From Flavobacterium shii (GTDB lineage Bacteria; Bacteroidota; Bacteroidia; Flavobacteriales; Flavobacteriaceae): a stretch of 64,000 bases of DNA. Below the pieces are notes generated by a model. That model was not told the origin of the DNA, did not search any database, and saw only the letters and a list, made by a program, of their open reading frames with translations. Made by a program: the position numbers and the translations under genes. Where the stretch lies: NCBI RefSeq assembly GCF_025847235.1, contig NZ_JAOZEW010000008.1, forward strand, positions 62,001 to 126,000. Direction: 5' to 3'. Shown here one piece after another: positions 39,901 through 48,428 of the stretch (position 1 is the stretch's first letter; every line of letters starts with the position of its first letter).

Positions 39901-42900
39901 TACATTTGGTAACATTTTTTGTTTAGGAATACCTACTTTTTCAACAAATACACTTCTCAAAATCTCATGACGTTGCAAAAGGATATTAAATGCCGATTCG
40001 AAAGCATTAATATTTAAATTATCCGGCAATTCAAACGTACTGTAAATATTGAATTCCCTGGATTTTCCTTGTATTTTATACAATAACCAATATCGAATCT
40101 GAGAAGGTGATAAATCATAAAATTCCTGATTGGCTAATTTTGTAATCTCACTTACTACTTCTTCTGAATCATTTAAAAGAACTGCATGGTTTTTCAGACT
40201 CGTATTTGTATAGAGTGTTTTAAGATCAATTGTTCTTTTAAATATTTTCTGGTATTCGCTTAATAATTTCGTCAATAATAAACTGTGTCCTCCAAGCTCA
40301 AAGAAATCATCAGTAACACCAATTTTTTGATGTCCTAAAATTTCTTGCCAGATTACAGCAATCTTTGCTTCTGTTTCGGTAGTTGGTGCAACATATTCTT
40401 TTTTCAATATATCGGCTTCGGAAATAGTTGGAAGCTTTAAGGTATCTGCTTTTCCGTTTGCATTCAAGGGCAATGTTTCCAATGCTACATAATAACTTGG
40501 AATCATATAATCCGGTAATTGCTCTTTTAAATAACCTCTTAATAATTTTTTATCTATATCTGCGGTTGCAGTATAATAGGCTGCTATAACTTGTTCTTGA
40601 TTTATTTCTTTTATTAATACTATCGCATTAGTAATTGCAGGTTCATATTCTCTAATAACATGTTCTATTTCACCCAATTCAACTCTGTTACCTCTTATTT
40701 TTATCTGATTGTCTTTTCGTCCTATGAATTCAAGAGTACCATCAGGCAGCCATCGGGCTAAATCTCCGGTTTTATATAGCTTATCTTCTGCTTTAAACGG
40801 GTTTTGAATAAATTTCTCTGCCGTAAGTTCCGGTTGGTGCAAATACCCTTTTGAAAGTCCGATTCCCGAGATACACAATTCTCCAGCAACTCCAATTGGT
40901 TGTAATTTTAAGTTGTCGGATAAGATATAAACTTTGGTATTCGCTATTGGTTTTCCAATGGATACTTTTTCATGTAAAGCTTCTTTACAATTATAATACG
41001 TCGTTACAACTGTGTTTTCTGTTGGTCCATAATTATTATATACCTGTAAAGATGTGTTTACAGAATAATTCAGGCGTTCTCCTCCGGTAAGTATCGTTGT
41101 AGATAAGTCTAAACTGTCATCAGCCATAATATCCTGACAAATTTTTGAAGGCAGATAGGCATGTGTAATTTGATTATCTTTAAAAAAGGACGCTAATACT
41201 TCTGTCTGAAGACGTATTTCTTCTTTTTGAATTGGATAAAGCGTAGCACCGGATATCAAATACGGATAGATTTCCCAAACCGAAGCATCGAATCCAACTC
41301 CGGAAAATAAAGTTCCTTTACTGGTTTCATCCACATTATAGGTTTCTGTATGCCAATGACATAAATTTACCAAACTTTGGTGCGTAATCATTACTCCTTT
41401 TGGTTTTCCTGTAGATCCAGAAGTATAGATTACGTAAGCAAGATGTGTACTTACGGTTTTTATTTCAGGCTGCAAAGGAGATGTTTCACTGCAATAAAAC
41501 TCATCAAGAAATGCATCGTCTATTATAACCCCGGCAGCAACATCTTCCAGAATATCCTTAATTCTGTTTTCAGGATAATTTGTATCTATAGGCACATAAG
41601 CAGCTCCTGTTTTTAAAATACCTAATAATGATATAAGCAGGCGTTCTCCCCTATTTAGTTTAACAGCAATCAGATTTTGTGGAGCGATTTTACAATTTTC
41701 AATAAGATAATTAGCCAGTCTATTAGATAATTCATCTAATTGGGCATAGCTTAAAGTTTTGTCATCTTCTATAACAGCCAATTTTTGTGGGGTCTTCTTT
41801 ACTTGAGATAAAAAATGATCTATGACTGTTTTATCTGTATCAAAAACAGAATCTGTGTTATTGAATGTACGCAGTAAAGTTTCTTTCTCACTGTCAGAAA
41901 CTAAGTCTATTTCTTCTAATAATATTTCGGGCTGTCTTACTACCTGACGGAATAAATTCTCCAGATGCCAGGATATTTTCTCAATAAATTCAGCATTATA
42001 AATAGCTGTATTATAAAGAATTTCTAAATGAAGTGATTCTTTTTCTGTGAAAGTAAATACAATGTCAAACGGAGAAACATTACTGCTGATTTCAAATTCT
42101 TCCAGAACAATATCAGAAGAATTTGTATTTGTAAAGTTTGATACCTGATTTTGATTTTGTAAAACTACCATAATATCAAACAAAGGTGATCTTGAAGTAT
42201 CTCTCGAAATTTTCAACTGCTCCACCAAAGCATCGAATGGAAAATTCTGATGTTCATAACCTTCTAAAAGCTGTTTCCCTTCTCTTTCAAGCAATGTAGA
42301 GAACCCATCTTTCTGATCGATTAATGTTCGTATTGCAAGTGTATTGATATACAAACCTATCTGATGTTCCAAATCAGGATGCTCTCGTCCGGCTATGGGT
42401 GTTCCAATAACAATATCGTTCTGATTGCTATATCTTGATAACAATGTTTTTACTCCTGTCATTAACACCGTAAATAATGTTACCTGAGAACTCTTTGAAA
42501 GGTTTTTTAATTCGGTTAGTAATTCTGTTGAGAAAGTACAACGCAACTGACTTCCTGAATACGTTTTTACAATTGGACGGTTAGTGTAACCCGGCAATTG
42601 AAGTACTGGTGGTGTTTCTTCAAATTGTTTAAGCCAATAGTTTTCGGCTGTTTGATAGCTCTCTTTTTTCTGTTGATCCTGTAGCCATAAAGTATAATCT
42701 TTAAACTGAACTGTAAACTCAGGCAATAAAATGGAGTCTCCTCTTTCTAATATTTCATAATATTCTAAAACTTGTGCTGTCAATACTTTCAATGACCATC
42801 CATCGCTTATAAGGTGATGAATTGACAAATAAAACACATAATCAGCAGCAGTAGTCTTCAATAATGAAGCTCTGAATAAGGGTGCTTCTGCCAGATTATA

Positions 42901-45639
42901 ACTTTGTTTTTCTTTTTCTCTTATATAGTTTTCTACCTCCTCATATGGTAATTCCTGATTTGAAAAATCATGGGCTTCTATTGTAAAATGAAATTCATCA
43001 TTTGGAACAATAAATTGTTTTACTTCTCCTTCTTCATCTTTTTGAAAATATGTTCTTAAAATTTCATGATATGCAACTACCTGAGTAAATGCTTTGGTAA
43101 AATTATCAGCATTAACATTTCCTTTTAACAATACTGCTCCTGAAATTTGATATGCTTCATTTCCTCCTTCTAATTGACTTAGCAGCCATAATCTGTTTTG
43201 AGAATGTGTCAATGGATACGACTCTGAATATGAAACTAGCGGGATAGGTAAATACTCCTGATTCTTCAATACTTTTCTCAATTCATTGATAGTAGGATTG
43301 GTATAAAACACTCTAAACGGAACACTCTTATTCAGATTTTTGTAGATTGCATTAATAATTTGTGAAATCATTAGACTATGTCCTCCCAATTCAAAGAAAT
43401 GATCGTTCATACCAATAGGAGAAATTCCCAGAGTTTGTTCCCAAATTTCAACCAGTGCTTTCTCTACTGCATCTACAGGTGCTACATATTCTTTTTTAAT
43501 AATAGTGATGTCTGCTATTTCAGCAAGAGCATCCTTGTTTATTTTTCCGTTAGGAGTTAATGGGATCTTCTCTACTTTTATAAAATAGTATGGAATCATG
43601 TAAGCAGGAAGCTGTTTTTCTAAATGAACTCTTAAATGTATTTTATCTATAACCGTACTTTCTGTATAATATCCAACCAAGATATCTTCGCCATTGTTCT
43701 TTCTGACAGCTACAACGGATTGCAGAATATCCTCAGAAAATGAAGACATAACATTCTCTATTTCTTCAAGCTCAATACGATATCCCCTAAGTTTTATCTG
43801 ATGATCTTTTCTTCCTAGAAACGCAAGATTTCCATCCGGCATCCATTTTACCAAATCGCCTGTATCATACATCTTTTTTCCTTGTTCAAAAGGATTATCT
43901 ATAAACTTAACCGAAGTTAATTCTGCTTTATTGAGATATCCCTTAGCAATTCCATCTCCAGAAAGATATAGTTTTCCAATAGTTCCCAGTGGCACTAATT
44001 GAAACTCTTCATCTAAGATATAGGCTTGTGTATTATTTATAGGCTTACCAACAGGAATCGTTTGGTATATCTTTTCTGAAGACAATTTGTAGCAAGTACT
44101 ATAAGTTGTGTCTTCTGATGGACCGTATAAGTTTCTGATTTCGGCATTTGTTTGTAATAATCTTTTAGCGATATCTACCGGAAAAGGTTCACCAGCCAGA
44201 TTAATTACACTAACATTTTCAAAAGAAAAACCTTCCCCTAAAATATTTCGTATACTCGACGGAACTGTATTCAATAAAATCATCTGATCCTGTGATAGTT
44301 CTCTGCCAATCTCTAAAGCATTATTTAATATTTTTATTTTTTTTCCGATAGAAAGTGGATAAAACATCTCATATATAGAAAGATCAAAACAATGTGATGT
44401 AGCCGCATAAACGATATCAAAACTTTCCGAATTGAATTCTTCTTGTGCCCAATAAACTAATGCAACGGCATTTTGATGTGTGATCATTACGCCTTTAGGA
44501 TTACCAGTAGTTCCTGAAGTGTATATAATATAAGCCAAATCATCTGATCTTCTGCAAGATGATGGGTTTTCCTTAGTATAATTAACCTGGTTTTCCTCAA
44601 AATTATTATAAACCCCTACATCAATTACCAGCTTGCAATTACTGTCGGTTTCTATGTAAGCAATTCTATCTTCCGGATAATTAACATCTATTGGAACATA
44701 AGTTGCTCCTGTCTTTAAAACTGCCAATATAGCAATAAGCAGTTTTTCGCTTCTTTCTAATTTAACTCCCACAAAATCACCTTGCGAAATACTATTGCTT
44801 AAAAGATATTGAGAAAGCTGGTTTGCCTGCTCATTAAGAGATTCATAAGTAAGTGCAATTTCCTTACAAACAACAGCTATATTTTGAGGAGTTTTATGTG
44901 CTTGTTTTTCTACAATTTCTGATAATGTTATAGTACGGTCATAGTCGGATTTTGTATTATCCAAATTATCCAGCAACAATCTTTTTTCCTCTTTAAAAAT
45001 TAAAGAAATCTTAGATGCAGATACATTGATACTATCTTCCAGTTCTTCAAGCCATCTTTCAAAATTATTTAGAAAATGTAGTGCAATGTTACTTTCTGCA
45101 AATTTCTCAGAATAATATAATGAAATCTTTAAATCATTGTTTTTAAGCTTTTCAATATGAAATGACAATTCGTTATATAATTCATAAGGCTTAGTATTAA
45201 CTCCATAGTTAAATTGAAAAGGAATGTAGTTTACACATGAACCCTGATCTGTAAGAACATTTCCATAATAAGGAGCATTTTTATAAACCTCCTGAACCTC
45301 TTCTCTGGTTTCTTGTATAAACTCTTTTATCGTTTTTTGAGCAATCGGTTGAAATTCATAACATAACAGTTTTTCCTCGGAGGCCAGGAATGATTTCAAA
45401 AACAACATATTATCATCTGCAAAATAGCGCTGAAGTAACATGTTATAAAGTGCTATTAACACCGTAAATTCTGCATCTGTATTTTCCCCTGTCACCTTAT
45501 AGAAGTAAGAAAGTTTACTTGAATCGACTTTAATAAAATCTACAAAAGAACTTTCTGAAGCACTTTCTTTAGAATAAACAATTCTACTATTTTTTTTATG
45601 CCAATAATCTTTAGCTATTTTGTCGTTGATGTGATCCAT
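36949..45639 (-). CDS. NRPS A: C-lobe-A-T-C-A-T-C-A-T
   Basis: Peptide synthetase of 2896 aa, first gene of the main NRPS operon. Residues 1-225 resemble only the C-terminal half of a condensation domain (starts DYWHKKN; no HHxxxDG). Then A1 (from 235; YTSGTTGNPKG near 378), T1 (GGHSL near 750), C (HHLISDGWS near 940), A2 (from 1270), T2 (near 1782), C (MHHSIGDGWS near 1965), A3 (from 2293; LYTSGSTGMPKG near 2445) and T3 (GGNSL near 2835). Core codes read: A1 DLYNNALTYK (Ala type, cf. DLFNNALTYK), A2 DAWYLGNVVK (Leu type, cf. DAWFLGNVVK), A3 about DAKHDGDIV, not recognised. It ends in T, so the chain is handed to C1 of NRPS B, whose docking domain sits at its N-terminus. The promoter is at 45791-45848. 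Confidence 0.94.
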   Translation of the reverse strand: MDHINDKIAKDYWHKKNSRIVYSKESASESSFVDFIKVDSSKLSYFYKVTGENTDAEFTVLIALYNMLLQRYFADDNMLFLKSFLASEEKLLCYEFQPIAQKTIKEFIQETREEVQEVYKNAPYYGNVLTDQGSCVNYIPFQFNYGVNTKPYELYNELSFHIEKLKNNDLKISLYYSEKFAESNIALHFLNNFERWLEELEDSINVSASKISLIFKEEKRLLLDNLDNTKSDYDRTITLSEIVEKQAHKTPQNIAVVCKEIALTYESLNEQANQLSQYLLSNSISQGDFVGVKLERSEKLLIAILAVLKTGATYVPIDVNYPEDRIAYIETDSNCKLVIDVGVYNNFEENQVNYTKENPSSCRRSDDLAYIIYTSGTTGNPKGVMITHQNAVALVYWAQEEFNSESFDIVYAATSHCFDLSIYEMFYPLSIGKKIKILNNALEIGRELSQDQMILLNTVPSSIRNILGEGFSFENVSVINLAGEPFPVDIAKRLLQTNAEIRNLYGPSEDTTYSTCYKLSSEKIYQTIPVGKPINNTQAYILDEEFQLVPLGTIGKLYLSGDGIAKGYLNKAELTSVKFIDNPFEQGKKMYDTGDLVKWMPDGNLAFLGRKDHQIKLRGYRIELEEIENVMSSFSEDILQSVVAVRKNNGEDILVGYYTESTVIDKIHLRVHLEKQLPAYMIPYYFIKVEKIPLTPNGKINKDALAEIADITIIKKEYVAPVDAVEKALVEIWEQTLGISPIGMNDHFFELGGHSLMISQIINAIYKNLNKSVPFRVFYTNPTINELRKVLKNQEYLPIPLVSYSESYPLTHSQNRLWLLSQLEGGNEAYQISGAVLLKGNVNADNFTKAFTQVVAYHEILRTYFQKDEEGEVKQFIVPNDEFHFTIEAHDFSNQELPYEEVENYIREKEKQSYNLAEAPLFRASLLKTTAADYVFYLSIHHLISDGWSLKVLTAQVLEYYEILERGDSILLPEFTVQFKDYTLWLQDQQKKESYQTAENYWLKQFEETPPVLQLPGYTNRPIVKTYSGSQLRCTFSTELLTELKNLSKSSQVTLFTVLMTGVKTLLSRYSNQNDIVIGTPIAGREHPDLEHQIGLYINTLAIRTLIDQKDGFSTLLEREGKQLLEGYEHQNFPFDALVEQLKISRDTSRSPLFDIMVVLQNQNQVSNFTNTNSSDIVLEEFEISSNVSPFDIVFTFTEKESLHLEILYNTAIYNAEFIEKISWHLENLFRQVVRQPEILLEEIDLVSDSEKETLLRTFNNTDSVFDTDKTVIDHFLSQVKKTPQKLAVIEDDKTLSYAQLDELSNRLANYLIENCKIAPQNLIAVKLNRGERLLISLLGILKTGAAYVPIDTNYPENRIKDILEDVAAGVIIDDAFLDEFYCSETSPLQPEIKTVSTHLAYVIYTSGSTGKPKGVMITHQSLVNLCHWHTETYNVDETSKGTLFSGVGFDASVWEIYPYLISGATLYPIQKEEIRLQTEVLASFFKDNQITHAYLPSKICQDIMADDSLDLSTTILTGGERLNYSVNTSLQVYNNYGPTENTVVTTYYNCKEALHEKVSIGKPIANTKVYILSDNLKLQPIGVAGELCISGIGLSKGYLHQPELTAEKFIQNPFKAEDKLYKTGDLARWLPDGTLEFIGRKDNQIKIRGNRVELGEIEHVIREYEPAITNAIVLIKEINQEQVIAAYYTATADIDKKLLRGYLKEQLPDYMIPSYYVALETLPLNANGKADTLKLPTISEADILKKEYVAPTTETEAKIAVIWQEILGHQKIGVTDDFFELGGHSLLLTKLLSEYQKIFKRTIDLKTLYTNTSLKNHAVLLNDSEEVVSEITKLANQEFYDLSPSQIRYWLLYKIQGKSREFNIYSTFELPDNLNINAFESAFNILLQRHEILRSVFVEKVGIPKQKMLPNVDILIPIFESEAAIKSDVFEHEFDLESYPLFKIAILKQGTTHRLYFNMHHSIGDGWSMGIISRDLMHIYTAINAGETAALPELLIQYKDYAQWQNKLLQSPEITVQENYWKQQFEGSLTYLQLPSDYISKLKKADTSSSYTVYITEDKKKKIEELSRKNGSSVFAVFVATLKILLFRLTSEEDIIVGIPVANRNHYQLKDLVGCFINTLMLRDKIDGNVSFQTWLQTVNETLINALAHQNYPFEQLLELIDVPQNDNRFPISPVFLNMVDFDVKALEIITEFIPNHGILEATPKFDVECYIKSFANGYSINCVYDHELFKKETIQYWINAYLSIIDQVIVNEEKPLETIKIFEEFVYQEEDLKPINDFRFFEASEIQQSITQRFEKQVERFPYHRAVASNGIELTYKMLNNCANHLAQQINAKANHETKRIALLLNHNETCVIGMLGVLKAGYAYVPIDPNTPLSRIQYIIEDSGCNQLVCNDKTIETAQQLQQIVPELSIIKLSQNYVLPQIPNPYNSLNSLAEAYVLYTSGSTGMPKGVLQNQKNVLHFIRVYTNNVQIGENDNLSVFSTYTFDASVKDIYGAILNGAKVSFYDIVENGLDQLSEWLLAQNITIIHMVPTIYRNFLKGLEEDVVLPTVRLIDLGGESCHKADLDLFKKYFLEGTFLVNDYGPTESTIVSQKFLTHTSQLTRNNMPLGKAVKETDIFLLDENNQPRGIYQTGEIVFKSDYLSLGYLNRQELTDNAFITDPITGEGRVYKSGDIGKMLPTGEVEFLQRKDSQVKINGLRIELSEIEYQLEQIEFIKEAVVLLKELQGNNYITAYVRLTETLDVTKVKMLLGKILPKYMIPTIYIAMEEFPLTRTGKIERKALPNPTISDLKTVPYVAPKNDIESELVAIWAEVLKLRPEIVGTEDNFFELGGNSLQAVVLINKINKTYSTMFSITNLYETLNIAGLSVLLNFYIIQKNEFEMVLQEEDQDEIVL

Positions 45640-46064
45640 TATTGTAATTCTTTTATACGGTTAATATCAATTTGTGAACTGTTTAATAAATTATTAAAGT
45701 CTTTCTTTTTAAAAACACTTTTCTCCCTCTGTCATGAGAACAACAACCTAACTATTTAATTTTCAACACTAATACAAGCTAGATTTTATGCTAAAGTAGT
45801 AGTAACATTTCTTTAGAGATTACGGATTTTTGATATAAAAATTACGGACTTATAAACCCCGAACGATAATCTTAAAGATTAAGTCAATTAAAAAAAATTG
45901 AATTTTTTTGACACAACAATACCACCCCCATCAATTCGACGGAGTTTAAAAATCTAACTTGAATTTTAATGATAGAATTATCTCAGGGAGATTACCCTAG
46001 ATAGTAATAGCTTTCCTTTCGGGCCATTTTGGAACACTGTTGTATCAGAATTGGCATGCTGTGA
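45640..46064. other. intergenic region upstream of NRPS A
   Basis: This 425 bp gap lies between the threonine dehydrogenase gene and NRPS A. It holds the NRPS A promoter with its two TTACGGA half-sites (45791-45848), followed by a leader of about 145 bp. I see only a weak AGGG/CCCT inverted repeat near 45985-45998 and no convincing terminator for the upstream operon, so some read-through is possible. Confidence 0.6.
45791..45848 (-). promoter_or_regulatory. NRPS A promoter with two TTACGGA half-sites 22 bp apart
   Basis: TTACGGA occurs at 45820-45826 and 45842-45848 (plus-strand writing), start to start 22 bp. Twenty-nine bp below the proximal site is TACTTTAG on the minus strand (45798 to 45791), one mismatch from TAnnTTTG. 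AGTAACAT is at 45801-45808. Every spacing equals that of the NRPS D promoter. Confidence 0.7.
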
Positions 46065-47033
46065 TTAAAAAGACAGTTGATTTTGAACAGTAGCATCTAA
46101 TTTCTCCAGCATCTCTAAAGTCATACTTGATAAATCAAATTTATTTTTCCAGTTCCAATCTAGCCTTGCAGAGCTATCATCTATACTATCGGGCCAACTA
46201 TCTGCAATTAATTGGCGAAAATCATTCTCTTTATATGTTATCTCAAAATCAGAGATATGTTTTTTAATTTCGGCAGCTATTTCATTAGGATTAAAACTCA
46301 TTGCTGACAAATTGTAAGAGGAGCGAATTTTTACCATATTGCCTGGAGCTTGCATAATAGCTATTGCTGCATCAATAGCATCATCGATATACATCATTGG
46401 CAAACTAGTTTCTGGAGATAAAAAACATTCATATTTTTGCTCCTTAATTGCTGAGTGAAAAATATCTACGGCATAATCAGTTGTTCCTCCACCTGGGGGC
46501 GCTGACCAGCTAATAATTCCCGGAAATCTGACACTTCGAACATCAACACCAAAAGTTTTATAGTAGTACTCACACCATCTTTCTCCAGTTTGCTTGCTTA
46601 TTCCATATACAGTTGAAGGTTCCATAATTGTATATTGTGCCGTTTTCTCACGTGGTGTGTTATTCCCGAAAACAGCAATGCTGGAAGGCCAGAATATCTT
46701 TTTTATTTTTTTTGCTTTTGCGAGATTAAGAACGTGAAAAAGCGAATTCATATTTAAATCCCACGCATGAGCATGTGCTTTTTCGGCTGACGCTGATAAT
46801 AAAGCAGATAATAAATAGACTTCATCTATAGCATACTTATCCACAAAATATTCTATCTGATCAAAATTAAGAGCATCAATAATTTCAAAATATCCATGAT
46901 TAACAATATCACTATCAGGCTTTACAATATCAGAAGCAATAACATTTTCAACTCCGTAAATTTGTCTTAATCTCAAAGTAAGTTCAGTACCTATCTGACC
47001 ACATGCACCTATAACTAAAATTTTCTTATTCAT
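46065..47033 (-). CDS. L-threonine 3-dehydrogenase, short-chain (GalE-like) type
   Basis: NAD-dependent oxidoreductase of 322 aa, extended SDR fold. It resembles the GalE-like L-threonine dehydrogenase known from Flavobacterium frigidimaris: cofactor loop GACGQIG (9-15), catalytic Ser in PSSIAVFG (117-118), Y143/K147 in TVYGISK, and the characteristic PGGGTTDYAVDIF, LPMMYIDDAI and DSWPDSIDDS stretches. It would oxidise L-threonine to 2-amino-3-oxobutyrate. It lies 51 bp after the PPTase gene in an operon driven by the cluster-type promoter at 47891, which is unexpected for a plain catabolic gene. No partner 2-amino-3-ketobutyrate CoA ligase is present in the window. It may supply a precursor, or simply be a housekeeping gene caught in the operon. 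Confidence 0.88.
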   Translation of the reverse strand: MNKKILVIGACGQIGTELTLRLRQIYGVENVIASDIVKPDSDIVNHGYFEIIDALNFDQIEYFVDKYAIDEVYLLSALLSASAEKAHAHAWDLNMNSLFHVLNLAKAKKIKKIFWPSSIAVFGNNTPREKTAQYTIMEPSTVYGISKQTGERWCEYYYKTFGVDVRSVRFPGIISWSAPPGGGTTDYAVDIFHSAIKEQKYECFLSPETSLPMMYIDDAIDAAIAIMQAPGNMVKIRSSYNLSAMSFNPNEIAAEIKKHISDFEITYKENDFRQLIADSWPDSIDDSSARLDWNWKNKFDLSSMTLEMLEKLDATVQNQLSF

Positions 47034-47084
47034 ATTTCTTTTTTAAATGATTAATATTTCTTAAAATTTAAAAATAACTTTATA

Positions 47085-47717
47085 CTATATTTTCCTTATG
47101 CAAAGCTCATCAATAGGCATATCCAGAGAGATATAGCATTTATATTTTTCGTCAATTTTTATTTCTTTTAAAAAAAACTTCTGATCGTTTATGATAGCTG
47201 CGTCTTCAGAAATCTCGAATGTTTTTAACGGTATTGATAATCCGTGACCATGTGTCTTAATGACAGCTTCTTTTTGTGTCCAATACGCAAAAAAGGATTC
47301 CATCATTTTGCCGGATGAAGTAATGGTCAACCATTCCTGTTCTGTCATCTGCCATTTAAAATCATCTATTTGAATATCTGATATAATCTCAATATCAATT
47401 CCTACTTGTGATTTTTCTACTAATGCACAAACTACTATTTCTCCTGAATGTGAAATATTAAATTGGATAAGACTATCCTTAAAATATGGTTTATTATATT
47501 TCGTCTGCAGGATCTCCTTATAATTAAGTTTGCATTTGTAAACCTGTTCAATTGCCTTAAACAATATTACTCTGCCCAAAAGTGACAATTGTGCATCTTG
47601 CCATCTTCTATAGCCCTTTATTTTATCTTGATAATCTGATGAAAACTTTGATAATTCATTTTCTAACAAATTTTCAAAATTGTCTTCAGAGATATATGAA
47701 TAATAGATGTAAATCAA
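47085..47717 (-). CDS. Sfp-type 4'-phosphopantetheinyl transferase
   Basis: Transfers the phosphopantetheine arm of CoA to carrier-protein serines and so activates the T domains of the NRPSs. The protein is 210 aa, usual for the Sfp family. Motifs: FNISHSG at 86-92, GIDIE with metal ligand D108 at 106-110, and WTQKEAVIKTHGHGL from 146 with E150 and K154. It heads a two-gene operon with the threonine dehydrogenase, downstream of a promoter with the same half-site pair as both NRPS operons, so it is probably induced together with its substrates. Confidence 0.93.
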   Translation of the reverse strand: MIYIYYSYISEDNFENLLENELSKFSSDYQDKIKGYRRWQDAQLSLLGRVILFKAIEQVYKCKLNYKEILQTKYNKPYFKDSLIQFNISHSGEIVVCALVEKSQVGIDIEIISDIQIDDFKWQMTEQEWLTITSSGKMMESFFAYWTQKEAVIKTHGHGLSIPLKTFEISEDAAIINDQKFFLKEIKIDEKYKCYISLDMPIDELCIRKI

Positions 47718-47890
47718 AACTATAGATGTTTAAAATTTTTAAATTCAAATTTGTTATTTTCCATAAAGTCTAATTTAAACTCCTGCCATTTTACTGGTAT
47801 CACTTGAATTTGATATGAAAAATATATTCTGCCTGTTACTGCGTTAAATCATATCTACTTAAGCTTTAAGTTAGATAGCCTTTTCTTTTA

Positions 47891-47948
47891 CGAAAATAGT
47901 GGGGATTTCTTAAAAAAAATTACGGACTTTTTGTTTAAAAATTACGGA
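47891..47948 (-). promoter_or_regulatory. PPTase operon promoter with two TTACGGA half-sites 22 bp apart
   Basis: TTACGGA at 47920-47926 and 47942-47948, start to start 22 bp. At the same offset as in the NRPS promoters is TATTTTCG on the minus strand (47898 to 47891), one mismatch from TAnnTTTG. The AGTAACAT element seen in the two NRPS promoters is not conserved here. The leader to the PPTase start is about 170 nt. Confidence 0.65.
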
Positions 47949-48160
47949 CTTAATTTTTTTAAGTAATTATCTAAAAAAATAAGCAGGTAAGCATCACAAA
48001 TAACGCATCCTGTTTTATAAAAACATTTAAATTTTAAATAATTGCAGAGATCATAAAATATCTCTACAAATTATTTTTAAGCAAAAAAAATAGGAATTTC
48101 ATTGAAGATTTAATATTCCAAAATAATTAATGAATAAAACATTAAATATAAATCTGAATA

Positions 48161-48360
48161 TACTTATTACTACCCCCCTTGGGTGCAATTAATTTTAACA
48201 CATAGGAACATAGATTTTGCTACTCTCAAAAAAGACGTTTCCCTTGTTTAAAACACATCTCGTCGCGACGTTTCGGGATCGGGACTATGTGTTAAATGAA
48301 ACTTTTGTGACCCGAGCAAAGCAAATAGACGAAGTAATTATACCCAACGGGTACTTATTA
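48161..48360. mobile_element. MITE-like element with imperfect terminal inverted repeats
   Basis: A 9-bp direct repeat TACTTATTA (48161-48169 and 48352-48360) flanks about 182 bp. Near the ends lie imperfect inverted repeats: TTGGGTGCAATTA (48179-48191) against TAATTATACCCAA (48335-48347). A further inner pair is TTAACACATAG (48195-48205) and CTATGTGTTAA (48285-48295). No gene inside. This fits a non-autonomous transposable element with a target duplication, but the outermost ends are not exact mirror images and a generic intergenic palindrome is possible. Confidence 0.5.
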
Positions 48361-48428
48361 TTCTAATTTTATACAATTTAAGAGACAGTGCCACTGAAAA
48401 TTTAAAAAACAACTACACTAAAGCCTCT

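Larger units (their letters stand above)
47718..48428. other. intergenic region between PPTase and histidine kinase genes
   Basis: This 711 bp gap holds the PPTase promoter and half-sites (47891-47948), about 220 bp of featureless AT-rich DNA, and a MITE-like inverted-repeat element (48170-48351) close to the 3' end of the kinase gene. I see no coding potential in it. Confidence 0.6.

Noticed and set aside
48195-48295. Inner inverted repeat TTAACACATAG...CTATGTGTTAA as a transcription terminator for the kinase gene
   Set aside because: The loop is about 79 nt and there is no T run. It is better explained as part of the MITE-like element.
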